This document shows positions 16,588-24,376 of a stretch of DNA of 43,098 nt, piece after piece (the stretch's first letter is position 1; each line of letters starts with the position of its first letter). The stretch covers positions 1 through 43,098 of the forward strand of contig JAKRWE010000012.1 of the NCBI GenBank assembly GCA_024712425.1, given 5' to 3'. Below the pieces are notes generated by a model, which searched no databases, was not told where the DNA came from, and worked only from the letters and a program-made list of their open reading frames with translations. Source of the stretch: Chromatiales bacterium (GTDB lineage Bacteria > Pseudomonadota > Gammaproteobacteria > Chromatiales > Chromatiaceae). The position numbers and the translations under genes were made by a program.

Positions 16588-17573
16588 TCAAGTCCCGCAT
16601 GGTTATAAACCTTCTTTACAAAAATCTCAGGGCGTTTTTGTTGCCATTGCTTGAGCGCCTGAATGGGCGTGACATGGCCCAAGGCACGCTGGGGGATGTG
16701 ATGGTTGTAGACCTCCCGGTAGTTGAGGAGGGTTTGTTTGAGATCCTTGGATGAGTCAAATCGGGTGGTCTGCAGAATCTCGGCGATACGCCCGTTGAAT
16801 CGCTCGACCATGCCGTTGGTCTGCGGCCTTCTGGGCTTGATGAGGCGGTGCTCAATACCGTGGGCCTGGCAGAGGACATCAAAGGGATGAGTGCCCGTGG
16901 GTTTGCGTTCTCCAGCGGCCGAGAACCGGTCCGTGAAGGCCTTGTCGTTGTCGGTGAGGATCTTCTGGATCTTGAAGGGGGCGGCCTGGATGAGCTTGTT
17001 CAGAAAGGCGCGCGCGGAGCGGGCCGACTTGTCCTTGCGGATCTCCAGGTAGACCCACCGTGTCGCCCGGTCGATGGCGACAAACAGATAGCTCCGGGCG
17101 CTTTCGCCGGCCATCTGAGGCAAATACTTGATGTCCACATGCACAAAGCCCGGCTCGTAGTCCTTGAACGACTTGTAGGGCTTGTCAGAAGCCGCCTCGC
17201 CCTCCTGCTCGCGCAGCATCGCTTTCAGGTTGTTTACGCCGTGTCGCCGCAGGCAGCGGTCCAGCGCAGAGCGGCTCAGATTGGGGTTGAGGAACTCCCA
17301 GGCCACCACCAGCAGGTCATCGAGGGGCAACAGCAGCAGTTCACGAACCGCCACAACAACCGCTTCCTGCGCCTCGGTCAGGGTGGTATTCAACCGATGC
17401 GGACGATGCGAGCCATCATGCACCTGATCACGACGCCGCCACTTGGCAACGGTCGCCTTGGTGACGCCGAACCGTCTGGCGAGCGCCGCATTGCTCACGC
17501 TCGGTGGCGCCGCCTGGATCTCGGCGCGAATCTTAGGGGTGGTTCTGGCGTTGGCGTGGATGGTTGCAGCCAT
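16563..17573 (-). CDS. IS481-family DDE transposase (copy B)
   Basis: Same protein as copy A, with the HTH and the DDE residues intact. Because the element carries no stop codon, translation runs past the IS end and adds VHMIPVD from the disrupted tnpA before stopping, giving 336 residues. This flank-dependent C-terminus is shared by all three copies. Confidence 0.92.
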   Translation of the reverse strand: MAATIHANARTTPKIRAEIQAAPPSVSNAALARRFGVTKATVAKWRRRDQVHDGSHRPHRLNTTLTEAQEAVVVAVRELLLLPLDDLLVVAWEFLNPNLSRSALDRCLRRHGVNNLKAMLREQEGEAASDKPYKSFKDYEPGFVHVDIKYLPQMAGESARSYLFVAIDRATRWVYLEIRKDKSARSARAFLNKLIQAAPFKIQKILTDNDKAFTDRFSAAGERKPTGTHPFDVLCQAHGIEHRLIKPRRPQTNGMVERFNGRIAEILQTTRFDSSKDLKQTLLNYREVYNHHIPQRALGHVTPIQALKQWQQKRPEIFVKKVYNHAGLDVHMIPVD

Positions 17574-17677
17574 GGTCTCTATACTGCCTCCTCACAGGAA
17601 AGGAACACATCGATCAGCTCTCGAGCCAAGAATAACCGTTCCCGGCTTCGAGGGATATGATCACACGGGACCTGACA
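16586..17677 (-). mobile_element. IS481-family element, copy B (complete)
   Basis: The element is 1092 bp and identical to copy A except for one noticed base (C at about 17321 where copy A has T) and the first terminal base (C instead of T). It is inserted in an IS200-type tnpA. The flanks (GTGCAC left, GTTATA right) show no direct duplication, and the tnpA remainder does not continue on the right, so the right flank was probably replaced by recombination or deletion. Confidence 0.9.
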
Positions 17678-17909
17678 GTTATATGTGGGTACGCGAGCCA
17701 CTGCCCGGGAACGTCTTCGATACCGAAGGCAGCGAGCAGTTTGCCGACAAAGCTGAAAAAGCCGTCACCAGGTATCGCGCAGCCCGGTTCGATGCCGTCG
17801 TTGCTCCGGTTCTGGCAGTTCCGGGGTCAGGGGCTGGGGGCCTGGACTTTGCAGGTCACCTACAGGTTTGACCCGGATCCGCCTTATCAATCCGGCAATA
17901 TGGTAATCC
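17678..17909 (+). other. Gene scrap between IS481 and IS21
   Basis: An open frame continues from the IS481 end (SYMWVREPLPGNVFDTEG, then a charged helix and VVAPVLAVPGSGAGG) and stops near 17871. It has no start codon of its own and no family I recognise, so it is probably the surviving middle of an older gene. A run resembling noncoding DNA follows up to the IS21 terminal repeats. Confidence 0.35.
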
Positions 17910-17982
17910 CCGGTGTCAATGGCCAATAATTTTGACCCCCCCCTCGGCCAATAAAATTGACCCGCCCGGGGCGACAAAAAAA

Positions 17983-18723
17983 TCAGCTCTCGCGTTTGTG
18001 CTTCAGTCGATAGCTCTCACCTCCCAGCATGAAGATGTGTGAATGGTGGATCAGCCGGTCCACGATGGGCACGGCCACGTTGTCGTCGGCGAAGAACTCG
18101 CCCCAGGCGGTGAAGTCCTTGTTGGTGGTGATGATCACCGAGCGGTACTCGTACAGGGCATTGACCAGCTGGAACAGGTTGTAGCGGGCCTGGCGGTTCA
18201 TGGGCAGGTAGCCCAGCTCGTCGATGATCAGCAAGTCGAACTTCTGCAGGGCGGTGATCTGCTTCTTCAGCTCGCCCTTGATCTCGGCCAGCTCCAGCTT
18301 CTCCACCAGGGCCAGGGCGGTGGTGAACAGCACCTTGTAGCCGGCCTCGATGGCCTCTTGGCCGATGCCGATGGCCAGGTGGGTCTTGCCCACCCCGGGC
18401 GGGCCGATGAACACCAGGTTGGCGCGCTCGTCGATGAAGCGGAAGTCCAGCAACTGGCTGACCTGGCGCTTGGTGATGGTAGTCTGGTGGCGGTAGTCGA
18501 ACTCGGCCAGGCGCTTGTCCACCGGGAAGCCGGCCTTGCGTCGGTTCATGTCGATCCGCCGCTGGTTGCGCCGCTGCAGTTCTTCGGCCACCAGGGCCTC
18601 GGCGAAGGCCAGGTAGGAGACCTCGTTGGCCTCGGCCTGACGCAGCAGGTCGGCCAGGCCCTGGGCGATATGATTGCAGCGGATACCGCGGTACTGACGG
18701 GCGATCTGCTCAATGGAGGCCAC
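17983..18723 (-). CDS. istB: IS21-family helper ATPase IstB
   Basis: A 246-residue AAA+ protein. Walker A is GPPGVGKTH (about residues 104-112), Walker B is LLIIDELGYLP, and the ARYNLFQLVNALYE and SVIITTNKDF blocks are standard for IstB. It assists IstA in target choice during cut-and-paste transposition. Its start overlaps the istA 3' end, as usual. It is intact, but the element cannot move without IstA. Confidence 0.93.
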   Translation of the reverse strand: MASIEQIARQYRGIRCNHIAQGLADLLRQAEANEVSYLAFAEALVAEELQRRNQRRIDMNRRKAGFPVDKRLAEFDYRHQTTITKRQVSQLLDFRFIDERANLVFIGPPGVGKTHLAIGIGQEAIEAGYKVLFTTALALVEKLELAEIKGELKKQITALQKFDLLIIDELGYLPMNRQARYNLFQLVNALYEYRSVIITTNKDFTAWGEFFADDNVAVPIVDRLIHHSHIFMLGGESYRLKHKRES

Positions 18724-19368
18724 AGGTCACCTCCTGCACCGACGGGAGCACCGCGGCATAGCCGCTCAGGCGGTCACTGCCGTCCGTAGGGGGCGGTGGG
18801 GTTGGTGAGGCCGGCGGGGCCGCCGGTGGATCGACAAAGCGCCCGGGGTCGGCGGCATAGGCCTCGAAGTACGCCCGGCATTGGCTGGTGGTCAGCGCCG
18901 GGCGCTCGATCAACTGATCCAGCAGCGTCTGCGGCAGGTCCGTATGCTGGCGCAGCAGCCCCCGGAGGGCAACCAGCTGGTCCTTGTGGATCCGGGGCTG
19001 GTGGCCTTCAACTGGGCGCACAGGCGCGCGCCGGTGGTGCCGTGCTGGCGGACGTTGGCGACCCCATCCAGCCACTGCCGTACATGCGCCTCAAGGTGGT
19101 CCCAGTCGTCGAAGACCTCGCCGGCCAGCGCGTTGCCCTTGACGTACTTGACCCCGGCCTCGACCTTGCCCTTGCCCTCGGGGTCGTAGCCCTCGCAGGC
19201 ATAGATGCGGAACCCGGCGGCGGTGGCGTAGGCGGCAAAGGCCGGGTTCGGGTCCAGCTCCCGGTACTGCTCGTGCAGCACCACCAGCTTGGTCTGGTCA
19301 TAGACGCACTCCTCGGGGCGACCGCCAAAGTAGCGGAAGGCGGCATCTATCTTGACAAATACCGCCAT
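18710..19368 (-). pseudogene. istA: IS21-family transposase IstA, C-terminal part with frameshift
   Basis: Only the C-terminal 220 or so residues survive. One frame (19368 to about 19020) encodes VKIDAAFRYFGGRPEECVYD, then GYDPEGKGKVEAGVKYVKG including the last catalytic Glu. It then shifts near 19005-19025 to a second frame (ending 18710) carrying HKDQLVALRGLLRQ and LIERPALTTSQCRAYFEAYA. The N-terminal HTH and the first Asp residues are lost at the 19368 junction. Confidence 0.85.
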
Positions 19369-20048
19369 TTGAATCGCTTTGCCCTACGGATGTAGGTTTT
19401 TCCATCATCCTCAAAGAACCCAAAAGATGAGGGTATGTGGCGAAGAATACGGCGGTCGGTATAACGAGGAACTACTTGTGCCTGAAACCAACCCTCGCTG
19501 GTATCGTCCCTGCTGACATAGCATGCCTCCTCTAGGGGGATAAACAATTCTGGAGAGGATGTAAACGTGTGCCGAAAAGCTCGGTGCACGAAGGGTAAGT
19601 TCCAAAGTAGGTCTTTCAAGCTGTATTCTTGAGAGGAGGCAGTATCACCAAGATATGCGCACAATGCTGGCAGCACTCCACCAGACTGAAATTGAACTTT
19701 TTCATTTGCTAATGAGGCCTTAGCTGTTTCAGGCCTTTCACCGCTGACACCATGCCTGTTTCCATGCGGAGCCCCCCGTACTTCAAGGAGTGCCTTTGTG
19801 GCATTCAGAAATGCATAATACTGCGTAAGCGGCGCTGATTCGACGCTCATATTTGATGCGCCTTCCGCAAACCTTCGCGCTTGCAACCAGAATGCCAAGG
19901 CGTCTGTTTTCTTATTGCGCTTCAACCAGAGTTCAGCGAATAACCATGGGTCATTGCTGAGCACGCTTTCAGCTTCAAAGTTGGTATGACGGACTGATTT
20001 GTGCATCCAGACACGCCTGGTTCCAATTTTTATCTTCTTGCTAAGCAC
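19369..20048 (-). CDS. YaaC-like protein, C-terminus cut by IS21
   Basis: About 226 native residues from a GTG start at 20048, preceded by AAGGAG at 6-bp spacing. The pattern FWLQARRFAEGA, then TQYYAFLNATKALLEVRG and HGVSG matches the YaaC-like family, a helical HEPN-related fold often seen as an uncharacterised accessory protein. The frame runs into IS21 sequence and stops at 19347 after a few foreign residues (WRYLSR), so the true C-terminus is missing. Upstream, ISL3 sits 25 bp before the start and may have removed its promoter. The low local GC sets it apart from the flanking IS DNA. Confidence 0.55.
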
Positions 20049-20073
20049 AAATCGCTCCTTGGTTTGTTTTTAT

Positions 20074-21379
20074 GGCTCTTCACCAAATCAGGTGGGTAAC
20101 ATTCACCGGCAGATACCCTCCGGGTATAGATCGAGTCCACCAAGGTGGAAGTAGATGGCATTGGCAAAGCGCTCCTTGTTGCGGAAACCATGGCTCCGGA
20201 CTTTGATCGCCTTGATGCGACTGTTGATGCCTTCGGCGGGTCCGTTGCCAACCTTCAGTACAATGGCGTTCAGGATGCCCCACAGGTGTTCCTTGATGGT
20301 CTTGGCAACCTTCTTCATCGGCTCCAGCCGACAGCGCACCGCCCAGGACAGCCACCTTTCCCAGTCTTTGTGCGCCCAGGTCTTACTGACGTAACCCCAC
20401 AACGACATGGCAAACTCCTTGATGGCCCAGGCACGGGCAGTCTTCAGGGTGGAATCGCGTAGTGCCTTGAAGCGCTGTTTCTGCCTGCGTGTCATGTTCT
20501 GTGGGTTATACAGCCAGTCGTACTTCGTTCCCTTGAGGTCTGCCTTGCCTGCCTTCATCAGCTTCCTGTGCTCCTCTCGGCGCACTTTGTCGACGGCCTC
20601 GCCGAGGTACTTGGCCACATGGAACTTGTCGAAGGCGATCTTGCTCTCAGCCCCGGGTACCATTTCCAGCGTGGCGTTGATAAATGCTGGCCACATGTCC
20701 ATTGAGACGCTCTCAATGGCCTCCAGGCAGGATCGAGGCAACGCTTCGAACCACCGCTTTAGGTCCACTTTCTTGCGGTCCTTGCCTACGTACAGGACGG
20801 TTCCGTTGTCCTGGTCAGAAACGATGCTGACATAGTCGTGCGCCTCCTGAATGCTGTCTCGTCCACCCCAGGATGGCGCGCACACGTCTTCTCTCGTCGC
20901 TCCAGGCCACGCTTGACTGCGCGTTGCATGATGCCGTCGATGGCATTCCAGCTCAGGCCCATCAGGCGAGCAACTGCCGAGGTCGAGGCTTCCTTCAGCC
21001 AGTCGATCACCAGTGCCTCGAACATCGCGGTGAAGCCTGAATTGGGCTCGGCCCACGGCACGGATGTCGTCACCACGCCATGCTCAGGGCATTTCACTCG
21101 CGGTACGTCGGCTTCCAGGATTGTCTTGTACTGACACGTATCCAGATGGCGCCAGCGGCGACGTCGCGAGTCGTAGCCCGGCGCTGGTTGACCACAGGTC
21201 GGGCAACACAGCTTTGCACCTGCCTCCCGCTCCACGTGGACGGTGACTTGCCCCTGGGGCATATCCACCTCCACATCGGTGACCTGCCAAGGTGCCTGGA
21301 TACCCAGTATCTGGGTGTATAGATCAACGTCTCTCATGCTCCCCTACGCTAAACTACCCACTCGATCAGGGGAAGAGCC
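20074..21379 (-). mobile_element. ISL3-family element
   Basis: Imperfect inverted repeats begin GGCTCTTCACCAAATCAGGTG at 20074 on the left and, read inward from 21379, GGCTCTTCCCCTGATC with GTGGGTA a few bases later. Total length is about 1306 bp, normal for ISL3. No matching 8-bp target duplication was seen, so one flank has probably been rearranged. Confidence 0.78.
20103..21337 (-). pseudogene. ISL3-family transposase with a frameshift
   Basis: The N-terminal part (21337 to about 20850) carries the zinc-binding module CCPTCG...CQY...VKCPEHG and the HTH LMGLSWNAIDGIMQRAV. The C-terminal part (about 20850 to 20103) is in another frame with HDYVSIVSDQDNGTVLYVG, the DMWPAF core and WAIKEFAMSLWGY. 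The junction HPGVDETAF / QEAHDYVSIVSD needs one extra base near 20845-20855, so a one-base deletion inactivated it unless programmed frameshifting occurs. The shift region contains an AGGAGG string, which could act as an internal stimulator, but ISL3 elements are not known for this. Confidence 0.85.
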
Positions 21380-21553
21380 ACTCAAATAGACAAGATCTCA
21401 ACAACCAGATGGCAGGCCGCAAGCCACAATCGCGGTGGGACCAGCCGGCGGTGTCCCGGATCTTCCATGCCAAACAACACCGGCAGCACAGGCCACCAGG
21501 TAATATATCCTCCTTCCCGTGGTGACTGGGCAACCAAATACTCCTTCCCAAAC
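21380..21553. other. Short remnant between ISL3 and terminator
   Basis: These bases hold no complete gene. A frame continuous from the ISL3 edge (NQMAGRKPQSRWDQPAVSRI onward) ends at 21525 and could be the 3' scrap of the gene whose transcript was ended by the terminator at 21554. No family is recognised. Confidence 0.3.
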
Positions 21554-21580
21554 AAAAAGGCGGCTTCGGCCGCCTTTTCT
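21554..21580 (+). terminator. Rho-independent terminator, intron target site
   Basis: GGCGGC (21559-21564), loop TTCG, GCCGCC (21569-21574), then TTTTCT, preceded by AAAAA. It is a near-ideal bidirectional terminator. The group II intron begins 5 bp after the T tract, which is the classic target position of class C introns. Confidence 0.85.
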
Positions 21581-21584
21581 CTTG

Positions 21585-23503
21585 GTGCGCCCAGCATGGG
21601 GCACCCCTGCGGGTGAAAGTCCCGCCACGAGCTGGTCACGGCGAGTGAAGTAAAGCGCAACTGCGGAAGGGTGACCGACCGTGGGGAGGAAGCGTGGAGC
21701 GTAAACCGCGAGCCGACGACAAAATCGCCGGGAGCGATTTTGAACAGCCGCAGGCTGGCCCCGGAGGGGTGAGCCCCAGGGATGGGGCGAATAGCAGGAA
21801 CCGGATACAAGGCACTGCCGAGCAGGGCGAGCGGGCCAATGACCGCGAAGCTCTCGTGACCAAGGCGAGGTGGTGTAGATCCGGCGGTTGTGCGGTGAAG
21901 GGGTGCGTACCTTACCTGGGGAGATCTCGCCTTGCGCCTGAAAGGGCGACGCCGGGAGGCGGCACGAGAAGTCAGCCGAGGCCGTAGTAGTGAAGAAGCC
22001 CGGGAAACCGGGGGGAGCGAAGGGCCGAACGGGAAGGAGGGTTTGACGACTGTGACATTCGACACGGCAAGGCATCAGAAGCCCGGGCGACCGGGGCGAA
22101 CCGAACCGAAGGCAGGTGAAGCCTGTCCGAGGGCGGGACGTGATGAAGCCGTGGCGGCATGCCATGGAGACGCAGACCCGGGGCAAGGCCTGCTGCGGCA
22201 GGTGTTTGCGAGAGAGAACCTGGTCCTGGCCTGGAAACGGGTCAAGGCCAATAAGGGCAGTGCGGGGGTGGATGGACTCTCGATCGAACAGACCGCCGAA
22301 TACCTGCGCACGGCCTGGCCCCGGATACGGGAAGAGCTGCTATCGGGGCGCTACCGGCCCTCGCCGGTGCGCCGAGTGCAGATTCCCAAGCCCGGAGGTG
22401 GGGTGCGTGAGCTGGGGATCCCGACGGTGACCGACCGACTGATCCAGCAAGCCCTGCTGCAAGTGCTGCAACCGAGGATCGACCCGAGCTTCTCCGACCA
22501 CAGCTACGGGTTCCGCCCGGGACGCCGGGCGCACGGCGCCGTGCTGAAGGCGCGGAGCTATGTGCAGGAAGGCTACCGGGTGGTCGTCGATGTGGACCTG
22601 GAGAAGTTCTTCGACCGGGTCAACCACGACGTGCTCATGGAGCGCCTGTCGCGGCGGGTGGCGGACAAGGCGGTCCTGCGCCTGATCCGCCGTTACCTGC
22701 AGGCGGGCATCCTGAGCGATGGCGTAAAGGTAGAGCGGCACGAGGGGACGCCGCAAGGTGGCCCCCTCTCGCCGCTGCTGGCCAACGTGCTGCTGGACGA
22801 AGTGGACCGGGAACTGGAGCGGCGCGGCCATCGCTTCGTGCGCTATGCCGACGACTGCAACGTGTACGTGCGCAGTCGGAAGGCGGGCGAACGGGTCATG
22901 GCCGGACTGCGCCGGCTCTACGACCGGTTGCACCTGAAGGTGAACGAGGCAAAGAGCGCGGTACGCAGCGCCTTCGGCAGCCGCTTTCTGGGGTTCGAGT
23001 TCTGGATGGCCCCGGGTGGCGAAGTCAAATGCGCGGTATCACGCAAGGCCCTCGCTGCCTACAAGCGACGCATTCGCCAGCTGACGCGCCGTACTCGAGG
23101 GCAAAGTCTGGAGGAAGTGGCCAAACGCCTGCGGCAATACGTGAGCGGCTGGAAGGGATACTTTCAGTTGGCACAGACACCGAAGGTGTTCCGCCGCTTG
23201 GATGAATGGCTGCGCCACCGACTGCGCGCCTTGCAGCTCAAGCATTGGAAACGGGGGAAGACCATGTATCGGGCACTGAAGGCGCTGGGCGCTACCGACG
23301 AGGTGGCTCGGCGGATCGCGGCCAACAGTCGGCGATGGTGGCGCAACAGCCGCTATCTGCTGAACGCGGTGATGCCGATCGCCTTCTTTGACCGACTGGG
23401 GGTGCCTCGGCTCTCATGACCTCAACTTCCCGAACCGCCCGGTGCGGACCCGCATGCCGGGTGGTGTGGGAGGGGCTCGGTCAGGTAACCTGACCGCCCC
23501 TAT
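21585..23503 (+). mobile_element. Group II intron, class C (bacterial IIC)
   Basis: The 5' end GTGCGCCC at 21585 is a canonical intron start, followed by a GGGTGAAAGTCCC motif of domain I. The RT/maturase ORF lies in domain IV. After it come a domain V hairpin (about 23428-23472, with CCCGG-TGCGG-loop-CCGCA-GCCGGG pairing) and a domain VI stem (GGGGC...GCCCC), ending in CCCCTAT at 23503. Insertion right after a terminator stem is the hallmark of class C. Length 1919 bp is normal, so the intron may be active. Confidence 0.85.
22052..23419 (+). CDS. ltrA: Group II intron reverse transcriptase/maturase
   Basis: About 455 residues from a GTG at 22052 (AAGGAGG about 12 bp upstream; a TTG at 22043 is an alternative). 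RT blocks seen in order: GLSIEQTAEYLR, RRVQIPKPGGGVRELGIPT, SYGFRPGRRAH, VVDVDLEKFFDRVNH (RT block with Asp), GTPQGGPLSPLLANV, RYADDCNVYV (catalytic YADD) and KSAVRSAFGSRFLGFEF. It then has the maturase X domain with RRIRQLTRRTRG and YVSGWKGYFQLA. No HNH endonuclease follows, as expected for class C. It helps the intron splice and copies it into new sites. Confidence 0.93.
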   Translation: MTFDTARHQKPGRPGRTEPKAGEACPRAGRDEAVAACHGDADPGQGLLRQVFARENLVLAWKRVKANKGSAGVDGLSIEQTAEYLRTAWPRIREELLSGRYRPSPVRRVQIPKPGGGVRELGIPTVTDRLIQQALLQVLQPRIDPSFSDHSYGFRPGRRAHGAVLKARSYVQEGYRVVVDVDLEKFFDRVNHDVLMERLSRRVADKAVLRLIRRYLQAGILSDGVKVERHEGTPQGGPLSPLLANVLLDEVDRELERRGHRFVRYADDCNVYVRSRKAGERVMAGLRRLYDRLHLKVNEAKSAVRSAFGSRFLGFEFWMAPGGEVKCAVSRKALAAYKRRIRQLTRRTRGQSLEEVAKRLRQYVSGWKGYFQLAQTPKVFRRLDEWLRHRLRALQLKHWKRGKTMYRALKALGATDEVARRIAANSRRWWRNSRYLLNAVMPIAFFDRLGVPRLS

Positions 23504-23865
23504 CCCGATCGTGGATTTTACCGGCGAGATCGCCGACGGCCTCGGTACTCAGCCTTGCTGCCTGGGCATGACCGCCAGATCGCGGCGCTGCTTGGGCGGG
23601 CGGACCAGGCGTGCTTTCTCCTTGAGCGCTTGCAAGTGCGACTTTCGGAATTCGCCCACCCCGTCATCGTCCCTGCTCCGGACAGGGATTCGACAGTTCG
23701 ACGATTCGCGCTGACACGGCCACGGGGCAAGCCCCCTCGCCGCCAGAGGCGCGCACTTCCCCGGTTCCTCCGGGTGTCAGGCGCCCCGTTGCACTCCGCA
23801 GTCATTGCGGTCGTCGTGGCCGATGGCTCAAGTCGGCGGGGTCGGCGGCGTCCCTGCCTTCTCCG
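23504..23865. other. Region after intron, no complete gene
   Basis: No convincing start-to-stop gene. On the minus strand a frame ending near 23545 encodes a charged tail (GVGEFRKSHLQALKEKARLV, then RPPKQRRDLAVMP) that looks like a genuine C-terminus, but its upstream part has no recognisable start or domain. It could be the gene whose 3' flank the terminator and intron originally separated. Otherwise GC-rich noncoding DNA. Confidence 0.3.
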
Positions 23866-24252
23866 ATGACTATGCGCAAGGAAAGCCCGGAGTTCTCGCT
23901 GGATTATGAAAAACAACAACACTTCCGTCGATTGCGCGAAGCACGTCCAGCGCCACACCCTCGCCCGTCACCACCTAAGCAGGGGGTGCTGGCACTTCGC
24001 TCTATCGTCCGAATAGAAATCATCCAGATCGCAGACCTGCCCCGATTCCATTACGAGATCTGGGCGGATTTCGATGAAGGTGAGGCTGAACTGTTGCGGC
24101 AGGACTACGTGCAGGGTCTGCATGCTGCTGTGAAATTGGCGACCGACACATGGGGACATCACCGCATCGAGTTAAGCCGATGGCATCCGCGCTGCCGAAA
24201 GTCGAAGTTGATTCTATCCGATCCGGCCGACCCGCCTGCATCCACCCGTTGA
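23866..24252 (+). CDS. Unknown 128-aa protein
   Basis: No family recognised. Residues 1-45 are charged and Pro-rich, and residues about 45-110 look like a folded alpha/beta domain (IVRIEIIQIADLPRFHYEIW, then an acidic DFDEGEAELL helix and LATDTWGHHRIELSRW). There is no membrane segment or zinc site. It is the first gene on the element backbone after the intron, 124 bp before the DndC-like gene and on the same strand. ATG 23872 is an alternative start; neither has a strong ribosome site. Confidence 0.5.
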   Translation: MTMRKESPEFSLDYEKQQHFRRLREARPAPHPRPSPPKQGVLALRSIVRIEIIQIADLPRFHYEIWADFDEGEAELLRQDYVQGLHAAVKLATDTWGHHRIELSRWHPRCRKSKLILSDPADPPASTR

Positions 24253-24376
24253 GGCAACAAAATAAAGCCGCTGGCAAACCGCTATTCCTAGCGGACGAAC
24301 GTGCGTGGGCCTGCCAATTGCTTGCATATTGCCATGCCATGAGACCCTGGTCGTGTGTCCCAAAGGAGCACCGATC

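Larger units (their letters stand above)
17910..19368 (-). mobile_element. IS21-family element, truncated
   Basis: The left end holds two direct repeats of GGCCAATAA(T/A)ATTGACC type (about 17919 and 17945), the multiple terminal repeats typical of IS21 ends. istB is complete and the 3' half of istA is present, but the element breaks off inside istA at about 19368, where a YaaC-like gene begins. The outer boundary on the left is approximate. Confidence 0.8.

Noticed and set aside
18043..18789. 248-residue plus-strand frame
   Set aside because: Antisense of istB; repetitive Gly, Gln and Val composition.
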